From Paraburkholderia acidipaludis NBRC 101816 (GTDB taxonomy: Bacteria; Pseudomonadota; Gammaproteobacteria; Burkholderiales; Burkholderiaceae): DNA of 64,000 bases. Location: assembly GCF_000684975.1 (NCBI RefSeq), contig NZ_BAXZ01000023.1, positions 66,402 to 130,401 on the forward strand, read 5' to 3'. This document shows positions 7,486 through 15,789 of this stretch, one piece after another. The first letter of the stretch is position 1. The number at the start of each line of letters is the position of its first letter. Under the pieces are notes generated by a model. It had not been told where the DNA came from. It made no database searches and worked only from the letters and a program-made list of their open reading frames with translations. Both the position numbers and the translations under genes were made by a program.

Positions 7486-8727
7486 TTACTGTCCCGAGAG
7501 AATCTGCGTGAACTGTTGCTGTGCCGCTGCCACCGCCGCGTCGACGCCCTTGCCGAACACGGCCTCCTGGATCATCTGGAGCCACGGGCCATTCGGATCG
7601 TTGATCAGCTGATTGAATTTGGCGCTGTACGGCGTGCGTCCTTTGGCCATGGCCGTGGACGCGATGGCGTAGCGCGCGTCGAGCTTGCTGTAGTCGTTCG
7701 AGGCAAGATCCGTGCGGACGGGAATGCTGCCATTTTTGGCGAACTGATCGATCTGGACTTGTTCGCTGAGGCACCATTGGATGAATTCCATCGCTTCCTT
7801 CTTGTGCTTCGAACTGACAGGAATCCCGATCAGGTCGCCGCCCGCGAAGCTCGACCAGTTTCCATCCTTGCCGGGCAGGTAGGCGAGACCAAAGTCGATA
7901 TCCGGCCGCTGCTTCTTCAGCAGACCGATCGAAAACGCCCCGGACCCGACCATGCCGATCTTGCCGCCCATGAAGGCGCTGATGAAGTTCTCGCCGCCGT
8001 CGGTTTTCGCCCCGGACGGCATCTCACCCGCTTGCCACATTTGCCGGTACATCGCCAGCGTTCCTTTGAGGGCGGGGTTGTCCAGCGTGGCATGCTTGCC
8101 GTCTTCGGAGAGGACATCGCCGCCGGAAGCCCAGACGAAAGGCGTTAGCGTGAAGATGTTGCAGCTGGCGCAACTGCCGGAGAAGTAGAAGCCTTTTACG
8201 CCGCCGCCGAGCGCCGTAATTTTCTTTGCGTCCTCCTGAAGTTCGGCCCAGGTCTTGGGCGGCTGATCGGGATTCAGGCCGGCCTTGCGGAAAAGCGTCT
8301 TGTTGTAGAGCAGCACGGAGCTTTCCGCACTGAAGGGCAGCGCATAAATCTTGTTCTGGTACGTCGCGAGACGCATGTGTGACGGACTCAGGCTTGCGTA
8401 ATACGGCAGTTTCTTCGCTTCGTCGGTGATGTCGGTGAGCTGGCCCGCCTGCGAAAACGCCGGTACGTAGATCAGGTCGATGGCGACCACGTCCGGCGCG
8501 GCGCCCGCGGCCGACGCCGTGCCGAATTTCGTCACGAAATCGTTGGTCGGGATGATCGTCAGGTTCACCTTGGTCGGATGGCTGTCGTTCCAGGCCTTGA
8601 CGACGGGCGTAACAAATCCGCTGTCGGGGGCGCGTACCCAGAACGAGATGTCGTCTGCACGCGCCTGACCTGCCGCGAGTGCGGCCACGCTTCCCAATGC
8701 GGCGAGCAAGCCCTTGTATCGAACCAT
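7486..8727 (-). CDS. CUT1 ABC importer sugar-binding protein
   Basis: 413 residues, family-1 extracellular solute-binding protein. Residues 1-24 form a Sec signal peptide ending AGQARA just before DDISFWVRAP. The mature protein has typical landmarks: APDVVAIDLIYVPAF, 'SSVLLYNKTLFRKAGLNPDQPPKTWAEL', and the late AMEFIQWCLSEQ helix. It captures the sugar in the periplasm and delivers it to the two permeases encoded downstream. Strong AGAGGAGA ribosome site. First gene of the GH127 operon, divergent from an AraC regulator that probably controls it. Confidence 0.92.
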   Translation of the reverse strand: MVRYKGLLAALGSVAALAAGQARADDISFWVRAPDSGFVTPVVKAWNDSHPTKVNLTIIPTNDFVTKFGTASAAGAAPDVVAIDLIYVPAFSQAGQLTDITDEAKKLPYYASLSPSHMRLATYQNKIYALPFSAESSVLLYNKTLFRKAGLNPDQPPKTWAELQEDAKKITALGGGVKGFYFSGSCASCNIFTLTPFVWASGGDVLSEDGKHATLDNPALKGTLAMYRQMWQAGEMPSGAKTDGGENFISAFMGGKIGMVGSGAFSIGLLKKQRPDIDFGLAYLPGKDGNWSSFAGGDLIGIPVSSKHKKEAMEFIQWCLSEQVQIDQFAKNGSIPVRTDLASNDYSKLDARYAIASTAMAKGRTPYSAKFNQLINDPNGPWLQMIQEAVFGKGVDAAVAAAQQQFTQILSGQ

Positions 8728-8956
8728 GTTGTCTCCTCTTCTCCAAAGCCCGTTGGCAAGCCACCGAACCGCTTCACGTCGCGGGTTCGGCGCCGTGTCG
8801 GGCGCAGATGTTCATTGAGCGCAATTGCTTCTTTTGTTTGTCCGTGAACCGTGTCCGGCCACCACGCTCAGTGCACGGCAGCCAAAGATTGACACGCGCC
8901 GACGGCTGCCACAAGATGAAGAAACCCCATCAATACGCGCTGATTCCGACTTTTTC
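8728..8956 (+). promoter_or_regulatory. Divergent promoter region of GH127/CUT1 operon and AraC gene
   Basis: On the plus strand a TTGACA (8889-8894) is followed 17 bases later by CAAGAT (8912-8917), a plausible promoter for the AraC gene. A 7-base inverted repeat, GGCAGCC (8877-8883) and GGCTGCC (8904-8910), brackets the -35 element and could be a regulator site or stem. No clear sigma-70 pair was picked out for the minus-strand operon. Confidence 0.4.
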
Positions 8957-9820
8957 ATGAACCCCTCCGCATTTGAATGGTCGAGCCGGCTCGGGCTCGA
9001 CGCCAGCAACGGGGGGCTCTTCGTCTCGCGCGGCGAGGGCGTGCATCCCTCGCGTATCATCCCCTCGCACGAGCTGATTTACGTGAAGCACGGCACGCTG
9101 CAGCTGCATGAGCTGGGCGTGCCGTTCGAGGTGTCGGCCGGCGAAACGCTGCTGCTCTGGCCCGGCCGCCAGCATGGGGGCACGGCGCCGTTCGCCCCGG
9201 ACCTGCAGTTCTATTGGGTGCATTTCACGACGACGGAGGCCGAGCGTCGTTTCCCCGCCGGCGCGCAACGCGAGCAGGGCGCGCTGCCGGAGCCCGTGCT
9301 GCGCGTGCCGCAGCACGCCCGGATCGAGCGGCCGGACCACCTCACGGGCTTGTTTCAGCGGCTGCTGAACGATCAGGAAATCTATGGCGTGCAGCCCTTT
9401 CCGGACGGGCTCACGATTCTTTTGATGCTGTGGGAAATTACGCGCTCTCACAACGCCAACGCCGGCGCGGGCGGGGCGCCGCAGCGTCTCGCGGCCAGTG
9501 CGGACCGTCTGATTCGCACGCACTTTCACGAAGCCATTAGCGCTTCATCGATCGCCGATCAACTGGGCTGCAATGCCGACTATCTGGGCCGGATCTTCAG
9601 GTCGGTCTACGGGAGAACCCTGACCGATGCGGTCCACGAACGGCGCATTCTCTACGCCGCCACCTTGCTCGCGGACGGGCACCTCACCATCGACCAGGTC
9701 GCGCGACAGTCGGGATTCGAAGACAGCGGCTATTTCCGGCGCATCTTCAAGCGCAGCAAGGGCATGACGCCGAATGCGTTCCGGCGTCTTCATCTGCGCT
9801 TGCATGTGAATACGGCGTGA
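8957..9820 (+). CDS. AraC-family transcriptional regulator
   Basis: 287 residues if started at ATG 8957, the first methionine before the conserved N-terminal domain; an upstream GTG/ATG-like frame extension (from 8825) overlaps the presumed promoter and is disfavoured. Residues about 25-130 form an AraC-type cupin arm (ELIYVKHGTLQLHELG, ETLLLWPGRQHGG). The C-terminal 100 residues contain two helix-turn-helices, the first as ADQLGCNADYLGRIFRSVYG and the second as 'VARQSGFEDSGYFRRIFKRSKG'. It is divergent from the GH127/CUT1 operon and is its likely activator, sensing an arabinose-type ligand (inferred). Confidence 0.88.
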   Translation: MNPSAFEWSSRLGLDASNGGLFVSRGEGVHPSRIIPSHELIYVKHGTLQLHELGVPFEVSAGETLLLWPGRQHGGTAPFAPDLQFYWVHFTTTEAERRFPAGAQREQGALPEPVLRVPQHARIERPDHLTGLFQRLLNDQEIYGVQPFPDGLTILLMLWEITRSHNANAGAGGAPQRLAASADRLIRTHFHEAISASSIADQLGCNADYLGRIFRSVYGRTLTDAVHERRILYAATLLADGHLTIDQVARQSGFEDSGYFRRIFKRSKGMTPNAFRRLHLRLHVNTA

Positions 9821-9866
9821 CGGCCGGCGCGCATTCGAAGGACATTGCCGGGTCCGGGGCGATCGG

Positions 9867-10823
9867 CTACGGTGTCCGACCCGCTCCGTACACCGCCGCG
9901 CTCGCCACCCGCAACGCCTGCGCCATCACCATCGCCGCCGGCGAAAGCAGGCGGTCGGCGCGCGTGATGAGCCCGAAGTCATCCATCTGGCAATCCATCG
10001 GCACCGGCAGCACCGCCACCATTCCATGCGCCTCGTAATAGCGCGCCACGTCCTCGGCCAGCACGGCAATCATGTCGCTCTGTTCCAGCACGCGCGTGAT
10101 GAATAGCAGTGCAGAGGTTTCCACCACGTTGGAAGGCGGTGCGAGACTCGCGCGCTGGAACATCAGCTCGAAACGATGGCGCAGCACGCTGCCGGCCTGC
10201 GGCACGACCCAGGTATGGCTCTGCACGTCGGCAAGCGCCACGGGCGCGCCCGCAAGCATCGGATGCCCCGGCCGCACCACCGCGCACACCGGCTCGCCGG
10301 TCAGCGGCTCGTAGCGCAGCGCCAGCTTGTCGTGTTCGGCGGAGAGCCGGCCGAGCACCATGTCCAGCTTGTCTTGCGCGAGGTGTTCGAGCAGCACGTT
10401 GCTCGCGTCGATTGCCACGGTCACGCGCAGATTCGCATGCGTGCGCTTGACCGCCGCCACGGCGGCCGGCAGCACGCTCACGCCCGGCGACGTGATCGCG
10501 CCCACCGCCGCGTGTCCCAGCCGTCCGGCTTTCAAGGCGGCCAGTTCTTCCTGCGCCTGGTCGAGGCTGCCCAGCACGGCGCGCGCGTGACGGATCAGCG
10601 CGTCGCCGTACAGCGTGGGCCGCATGCCGCGCGGCATGCGCTCGAACAACAGCGCACCCAGCATTTCCTCCAGCTCGCGCAGCAGCTTCGAGGCGGCGGG
10701 CTGCGTCATGCTCAGCGCCGCCGCGGCGCGATGGATGTTGCCTTCCTCGGCGAGCGCGACGACAAGGAGCAGCTGTCGCGTCTTCAGGCGCGTGCGCACG
10801 TACCAGGGGCTAGTCTCAAGCAT
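9867..10823 (-). CDS. LysR-family regulator (GbpR/GguR-like) of the arabinose operon
   Basis: 318 residues. An N-terminal winged helix-turn-helix (RQLLLVVALAEEGNIHRAAAAL, then TQPAASKLLRELE at about 40-52) precedes a substrate-binding domain. The opening layout resembles GbpR/GguR, LysR proteins that control sugar-binding protein and galactose/arabinose oxidation genes in Agrobacterium and Azospirillum-type bacteria. It is transcribed away from the dehydratase operon across a 119-base gap containing a perfect palindrome, the classical LysR arrangement. The inducer is probably an intermediate of pentose or galactose oxidation (inferred). Confidence 0.85.
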   Translation of the reverse strand: MLETSPWYVRTRLKTRQLLLVVALAEEGNIHRAAAALSMTQPAASKLLRELEEMLGALLFERMPRGMRPTLYGDALIRHARAVLGSLDQAQEELAALKAGRLGHAAVGAITSPGVSVLPAAVAAVKRTHANLRVTVAIDASNVLLEHLAQDKLDMVLGRLSAEHDKLALRYEPLTGEPVCAVVRPGHPMLAGAPVALADVQSHTWVVPQAGSVLRHRFELMFQRASLAPPSNVVETSALLFITRVLEQSDMIAVLAEDVARYYEAHGMVAVLPVPMDCQMDDFGLITRADRLLSPAAMVMAQALRVASAAVYGAGRTP

Positions 10824-10942
10824 GATCTTAGGTGTTTATACCAATGTCGATATCGATATCGGAAGCGTCCGATTTTTCATTAGAAGGTTATCAGACTTGT
10901 GCTTAGACTAGGCCGAAATATTTGCCCCACACCCAAGAGACG
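10824..10942 (+). promoter_or_regulatory. LysR/dehydratase divergent promoter with 14-bp palindrome
   Basis: The short intergenic gap holds the perfect palindrome CGATATCGATATCG at 10848-10861, about 90 bases upstream of the dehydratase start and close to the LysR start. Its position suits a LysR recognition site that both represses the regulator gene and activates the operon. The rest of the gap is AT-rich relative to the genes around it. Confidence 0.5.
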
Positions 10943-12694
10943 ATGTCGGCAACGAAACCCAAACTGCGGTCCCAAGAGTGGTTCGGCACCACGGACAAGA
11001 ACGGCTTCATGTACCGAAGCTGGATGAAAAACCAGGGCATTCCCGATCACGAATTCGACGGCAGGCCGATTATCGGCATCTGCAACACCTGGTCGGAGCT
11101 CACGCCCTGCAACGCGCATTTCCGCAAGCTGGCCGAGCATGTGAAGCGTGGAGTGTCCGAGGCGGGCGGCTTCCCGGTCGAGTTCCCGGTGTTCTCGAAC
11201 GGCGAGTCGAACCTGCGGCCCTCGGCGATGCTCACGCGCAATCTCGCCTCGATGGACGTCGAAGAGGCGATCCGCGGCAATCCGATCGACGCCGTCGTGC
11301 TGCTGGCCGGCTGCGACAAGACCACGCCGGCGCTGCTGATGGGCGCGGCGAGCTGCGACGTGCCGGCCATCGTCGTGAGCGGCGGGCCGATGCTCAACGG
11401 CAAGCTCGAAGGCAAGGACATCGGCTCGGGCACGGCGGTATGGCGCCTGCACGAGTCGCTCAAGGCGGGCGAGATCGATCTGCATCACTTTCTTTCCGCC
11501 GAGGCGGGGATGTCGCGCTCGGCGGGCACCTGCAACACGATGGGCACGGCCTCGACAATGGCGTGCATGGCCGAAGCGCTGGGCGTGACGCTGCCGCACA
11601 ACGCGGCGATTCCTGCCGTGGATGCGCGCCGCTACGTGCTGGCGCATCTCTCGGGCATGCGCATCGTGGAGATGGCGCTGGAAGACCTGAGGCTCTCGAA
11701 GCTGCTCACGCGCGAGGCGTTTGAAAACGCGATCCGCGCGAACGCCGCGATCGGCGGCTCGACCAACGCCGTCATCCACCTGAAAGCGATTGCGGGCCGC
11801 ATTGGCGTGCCGCTCGAGCTGGAAGACTGGATGCGCATTGGGCGCAACACCCCCACGATCGTCGACCTGCAGCCTTCGGGGCGCTTCCTGATGGAAGAGT
11901 TCTATTACGCAGGGGGCTTGCCCGCGGTGCTGCGACGGCTGGGCGAAGCGGGGCTGATTCCGCACCCGGACGCGCTCACGGCAAACGGCAAGTCGCTTTG
12001 GGACAACGTGCGCGCCGCGCCGAACTATAACGAAGAGGTGATCCGGCCGCTCGACAAGCCGCTGATCGAAGACGGCGGCATGTGCATCCTGCGCGGCAAT
12101 CTCGCGCCGCGCGGCGCCGTGCTCAAGCCTTCGGCGGCGAGCCCCGAATTGCTCAAGCATCGCGGGCGCGCGGTCGTGTTCGAAAACTTCGACCACTACA
12201 AGGCGCTGATCGGCGACGAGTCGCTCGAGGTGGACAAGGACTCGATCCTCGTCATGAAGAACTGCGGGCCGCGCGGTTATCCGGGCATGGCCGAAGTGGG
12301 CAACATGGGCCTGCCGCCCAAGCTGCTGCGCCAGGGCGTGAAGGACATGGTGCGCATTTCGGACGCGCGCATGAGCGGCACGGCCTACGGCACGGTGGTG
12401 CTGCACGTCGCGCCCGAAGCGGCGGCGGGCGGCCCGCTGGCGGCGGTGCGCAACGGCGACTGGATCGAGCTCGACTGCGAGGCCGGCAAGCTGCATCTGG
12501 ACATCAGCGACGAGGAGCTGGCGCGCCGCCTGAGCGACATCGATCCGGCGGCGGCGCCGGGCGTGGCGGAGCAGCTCGGCCGGGGCGGCTATGCGCGCCT
12601 CTATGTCGATCACGTGCTGCAGGCCGACGAAGGCTGCGACCTCGACTTCCTCGTGGGCCAGCGCGGCGCTGCCGTGCCGCGCCACTCGCATTGA
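10943..12694 (+). CDS. IlvD/Edd-family sugar-acid dehydratase, probably L-arabinonate dehydratase (copy 1)
   Basis: 583 residues from ATG 10943; a TTG 21 bases upstream is in frame but has no better ribosome site. Members dehydrate sugar acids to 2-keto-3-deoxy acids using a [2Fe-2S] cluster and Mg2+. Cluster-type cysteines are visible in ICNTWSELTPCNAH, AGCDKTTPALLMG and SAGTCNTMGTASTM; the C-terminal MKNCGPRGYPGMAE block is also conserved. It is followed by keto-deoxyarabonate dehydratase, aldose dehydrogenase and AraFGH, which makes L-arabinonate (or D-galactonate, D-xylonate) the likely substrate; it corresponds to AraC of the Azospirillum pathway. A near-identical copy lies at 27549-29291. 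Confidence 0.9.
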   Translation: MSATKPKLRSQEWFGTTDKNGFMYRSWMKNQGIPDHEFDGRPIIGICNTWSELTPCNAHFRKLAEHVKRGVSEAGGFPVEFPVFSNGESNLRPSAMLTRNLASMDVEEAIRGNPIDAVVLLAGCDKTTPALLMGAASCDVPAIVVSGGPMLNGKLEGKDIGSGTAVWRLHESLKAGEIDLHHFLSAEAGMSRSAGTCNTMGTASTMACMAEALGVTLPHNAAIPAVDARRYVLAHLSGMRIVEMALEDLRLSKLLTREAFENAIRANAAIGGSTNAVIHLKAIAGRIGVPLELEDWMRIGRNTPTIVDLQPSGRFLMEEFYYAGGLPAVLRRLGEAGLIPHPDALTANGKSLWDNVRAAPNYNEEVIRPLDKPLIEDGGMCILRGNLAPRGAVLKPSAASPELLKHRGRAVVFENFDHYKALIGDESLEVDKDSILVMKNCGPRGYPGMAEVGNMGLPPKLLRQGVKDMVRISDARMSGTAYGTVVLHVAPEAAAGGPLAAVRNGDWIELDCEAGKLHLDISDEELARRLSDIDPAAAPGVAEQLGRGGYARLYVDHVLQADEGCDLDFLVGQRGAAVPRHSH

Positions 12695-12746
12695 GGACAC
12701 CGATGGATTGCGCGCGCAGCGAACAGGAAAGGAAGGAGACACGCAC

Positions 12747-13685
12747 ATGAATGCGACGACGAACCCGCAGCCCCGCTACCAGGGCATCTTTCCGGTGGTG
12801 CCCACCACGTTCGCCGAGAACGGCGAGCTGGACCTCGAAAGCCAGAAGCGCGCGGTCGATTTCATGATCGACGCGGGCTCGGACGGCCTGTGCATACTCG
12901 CGAATTTTTCGGAGCAGTTCTCGCTGACCGACGACGAGCGCGACCTCATCACGCGCACCGTGCTCGAACACGTGGCGGGCCGCGTGCCGGTGATCGTGAC
13001 CACCACGCATTACGGCTCGCGGGTCAGCGCGGCCCGCAGCCGGCGCGCGCAGGAGCTGGGCGCCTCGATGGTCATGCTGATGCCGCCGTACCACGGCGCG
13101 ACGTTCCGCGTGCCCGAACCGGCCATCTACGAGTTCTACGCGCGCGTTTCCGACGCCATCGACATTCCGGTCATGATCCAGGACGCGCCCGCGGCCGGCA
13201 CGGTGCTCTCCGCGCCGTTCCTCGCGCGCATGGCGAAGGAAATCGAGCACGTTGCGTACTTCAAGATCGAAACGCCGGGTGCGGCGAACAAGCTGCGCGA
13301 GCTGATCCGCCTGGGCGGCGACGCCGTGATCGGCCCGTGGGACGGCGAAGAGGCCATCACGCTGCTGGCGGACCTCAACGCGGGCGCCACCGGCTCGATG
13401 ACGGGCGGCGGCTTTCCCGACGGCATTCGCCCGATCATCGTCGCGCATCGCGAAGGCCGCACCGACGAAGCGTTCGCGCTCTATCAGCGCTGGCTGCCGC
13501 TCATCAATCACGAAAACCGCCAGGCGGGCCTGCTTGCCGCCAAGGCGCTGATGAAGGAAGGCGGCGTGATCGCCTGCGAGACGCCGCGCCATCCGCTGCC
13601 GCCGATGCACCCCGAAACGCGCGCGGAGCTGATCGCCATCGCCCGGCGCCTCGATCCGCTCGTGCTGCGCTGGGCGGGGCGTTGA
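12747..13685 (+). CDS. L-2-keto-3-deoxyarabonate dehydratase (DapA superfamily)
   Basis: 312 residues, start ATG with GGAAGGAGA upstream. A (beta/alpha)8 Schiff-base enzyme of the dihydrodipicolinate synthase superfamily; the lysine is in VAYFKIET at about residue 174. It closely follows the Azospirillum L-KDA dehydratase (AraD of the oxidative pathway, not ribulose-5-phosphate epimerase), with shared blocks such as DGLCILANFSEQFSLTD, PPYHGATFRVPEP, QDAPAAGT and GPWDGEEAITLLADL. That enzyme converts L-2-keto-3-deoxyarabonate to alpha-ketoglutarate semialdehyde. Encoded 52 bases after the dehydratase that makes its substrate. Confidence 0.9.
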   Translation: MNATTNPQPRYQGIFPVVPTTFAENGELDLESQKRAVDFMIDAGSDGLCILANFSEQFSLTDDERDLITRTVLEHVAGRVPVIVTTTHYGSRVSAARSRRAQELGASMVMLMPPYHGATFRVPEPAIYEFYARVSDAIDIPVMIQDAPAAGTVLSAPFLARMAKEIEHVAYFKIETPGAANKLRELIRLGGDAVIGPWDGEEAITLLADLNAGATGSMTGGGFPDGIRPIIVAHREGRTDEAFALYQRWLPLINHENRQAGLLAAKALMKEGGVIACETPRHPLPPMHPETRAELIAIARRLDPLVLRWAGR

Positions 13686-13742
13686 GGCCCGGGGCAACCT
13701 TGTCATGAATTCGCATCCCTTGATACGCAAGCGGAGAACGCC

Positions 13743-14672
13743 ATGAGCTCACCCTTTACGCTGGCCGTGGTCGGCGTCGGCAAGATCGCACGTGACCAGC
13801 ATCTGCCCGCCATCGCGGCGAATCCCGGCTTTGCGCTCGTTGCCTGCGCGAGCCGTCACGCCGAAGTGGACGGCGTGCGCAACTACACCGATATCGGCGG
13901 GCTGCTCGCCGCCGAATCCGATCTCGTGGCCGTCTCGCTCTGCGCGCCGCCGCAGGTGCGCTACGAGCAGGCGCGCGCCGCGCTCTTGGCCGGCAAGCAC
14001 GTGATGCTCGAAAAACCGCCGGGCGCGAGCGTGAGCGAAGTGGAGGCGCTGCGCGCGCTCGCCCGCGCCCACGGTCGCACGCTCTTCGCGACCTGGCATT
14101 CGCGCCATGCGAGCGCGGTCGAGCCCGCGCGCGCGTGGCTCGCCGACCGCACGATCCGCTCGGTGCACGTGCGCTGGAAGGAAGATGTGCGCCGCTGGCA
14201 CCCGGGTCAGGCATGGATCTGGGAACCGGGCGGCCTCGGCGTGTTCGATCCGGGCATCAACGCGCTTTCCATCATCACGCGCATGCTGCCGCGCGACCTG
14301 CTGCTGCGCGCCGCCACGCTGCACGTGCCCTCCGATTGCGCGACCCCCATTGCCGCGGAACTCGATTGCCTCGACACCGACGGCGTGCCCGTGCGCGCCG
14401 AGTTCGACTGGCGCCACGGCCCTGTCGAGCAATGGGAGATCGACGTGGAGACCACGGACGGGCTCCTCGCGATCAGCGAGGGCGGCAAGCGCATGACGAT
14501 CGCGGGCGAGGCCGTCGCGCTTCCTCCCGAACGCGAATACCCGGCGCTCTACGAGCGCTTCCACTGGCTGATCGCGCACGGCGCCGAGGACGTGGACGTG
14601 CGCCCGCTGCAGCTCGTCGCCGACGCGTTCCTGCTCGGCCGCCAGGTCGAGGTCGAAGCGTTCGGCCATTGA
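13743..14672 (+). CDS. L-arabinose/D-galactose 1-dehydrogenase (Gfo/Idh/MocA family)
   Basis: 309 residues. The N-terminal Rossmann fold has LAVVGVGKIARDQHLPAI, the lysine-containing EKPPGAS motif (about residues 91-97) is catalytic-type for the family, and the C-terminal beta-sheet domain begins at WEPGGLGVFDPGINAL. The pattern matches the NAD(P)-dependent L-arabinose/D-galactose 1-dehydrogenases of Azospirillum and Rhizobium, which oxidise the aldose to the 1,4-lactone. Placed after the two later pathway enzymes and before araFGH, it provides the first step. No arabinolactonase follows; the nearest lactonase-type gene is at 63069. Confidence 0.87.
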   Translation: MSSPFTLAVVGVGKIARDQHLPAIAANPGFALVACASRHAEVDGVRNYTDIGGLLAAESDLVAVSLCAPPQVRYEQARAALLAGKHVMLEKPPGASVSEVEALRALARAHGRTLFATWHSRHASAVEPARAWLADRTIRSVHVRWKEDVRRWHPGQAWIWEPGGLGVFDPGINALSIITRMLPRDLLLRAATLHVPSDCATPIAAELDCLDTDGVPVRAEFDWRHGPVEQWEIDVETTDGLLAISEGGKRMTIAGEAVALPPEREYPALYERFHWLIAHGAEDVDVRPLQLVADAFLLGRQVEVEAFGH

Positions 14673-14753
14673 TTGCCCAGACGGCCGCGCACAGCCCTGC
14701 ACAACCCACGTAACCGCGCAGTACCACAACCGCAAAACCAGAGGAGACACAGC

Positions 14754-15758
14754 ATGACCAGCAAGATCCGCCGGCTGACCCTTCGCGCCGTTCTCGCCGC
14801 GATGTGCATTGCACCGCTCGGCATGAACGTCGCGGCCCACGCCGACGCCCCCGTCAAGATCGGCTTCCTCGTGAAGATGCCGGAACAGGCATGGTTCATC
14901 AACGAGCAGAAGGCCGCCACGGCGCTCGGCCAGAAAGAGGGCTTCTCGGTGGTGAACATCGGCACGCCGGACGGCGAAAAAGTGCTGGCCGCGATCGACA
15001 ATCTCGGCGCGCAAGGCGCGCAGGGCTTCGTGATCTGCGCGCCCGACGTGCGTCTCGGACCGGCGATCCAGGCTCGCGCCAAGCGCTACAACATGAAGTT
15101 CGTGACGGTGGACGACCAGCTCGTCGACTCGTCGGGCAAGCCGCTCGCGGGCGTGCCGCACCTCGGCATGTCGGCGTTCAAGATCGGTAACCAGGTGGGC
15201 CAGGCGATCAGCGACGAAATGAAGAAGCGCGGCTGGAAGCCCGAGGAAGTGGGCGCGCTGCGCATTACCGACTATGAGCTGCCCACGGCGAAACTGCGCA
15301 CCGACGGCGCAACGCAGACGCTGCTCGCCAACGGCTTCAAGAAGGACAACATCTTCGACGCGCCGCAAAAGACCACCGACGACGAAGGCGGCTTCAACGC
15401 GGCCTCGCCGGTGCTCGCGCAGCATCCGAACATCAAGAAATGGGTGGTCTTCGCGCTCAACGAAGAGACCGTGCTGGGCGCCGTGCGCGCGACCGAGCAG
15501 CTGCATATTCCGTCTGCCGACGTGATCGGCGTGGGCATCAACGGCGCGGGCGAAGCGTTCGCCGAGTTCCAGAAGAAGGAACCGACGGGCTTCTACGGCA
15601 CGATTGCCGTGAGCTCGACGAACCACGGCAAGGACAGCACGCAGAACCTCGTGGACTGGATCAAGACCGGCAAGGAGCCGCCGGCCGACACGCAGACCAC
15701 CGGCAAGCTGATGACGCGCGAGAACTGGCAGGCCGTGCGCGCGGAACTGGGTATCTGA
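14754..15758 (+). CDS. araF: L-arabinose ABC importer, periplasmic binding protein AraF
   Basis: 334 residues, start ATG 14754 with GAGGAGA upstream. Residues 1-31 form a signal peptide ending AAHADA. The mature protein follows E. coli AraF closely in order and spacing: KIGFLVKMPEQAWF, PDGEKVLAAIDNLGAQGAQG, the VDDQLVDSSGKPL turn and VIGVGINGAGEAF. It binds L-arabinose (and in relatives galactose or fucose) and docks on AraGH. Operon: 30 bases ahead of araG. A Lys-Lys-Glu change in the EKKEPTGFYG loop is unremarkable. Confidence 0.93.
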   Translation: MTSKIRRLTLRAVLAAMCIAPLGMNVAAHADAPVKIGFLVKMPEQAWFINEQKAATALGQKEGFSVVNIGTPDGEKVLAAIDNLGAQGAQGFVICAPDVRLGPAIQARAKRYNMKFVTVDDQLVDSSGKPLAGVPHLGMSAFKIGNQVGQAISDEMKKRGWKPEEVGALRITDYELPTAKLRTDGATQTLLANGFKKDNIFDAPQKTTDDEGGFNAASPVLAQHPNIKKWVVFALNEETVLGAVRATEQLHIPSADVIGVGINGAGEAFAEFQKKEPTGFYGTIAVSSTNHGKDSTQNLVDWIKTGKEPPADTQTTGKLMTRENWQAVRAELGI

Positions 15759-15789
15759 GCGCCGCCGGACGTTTCGCGAAAGGGATGCA

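Noticed and set aside
10880..12748. 622-codon open frame on the minus strand
   Set aside because: It lies opposite the dehydratase gene and is an Arg/Ala/His-rich shadow caused by high GC at codon position 3; no family pattern and no ribosome site.
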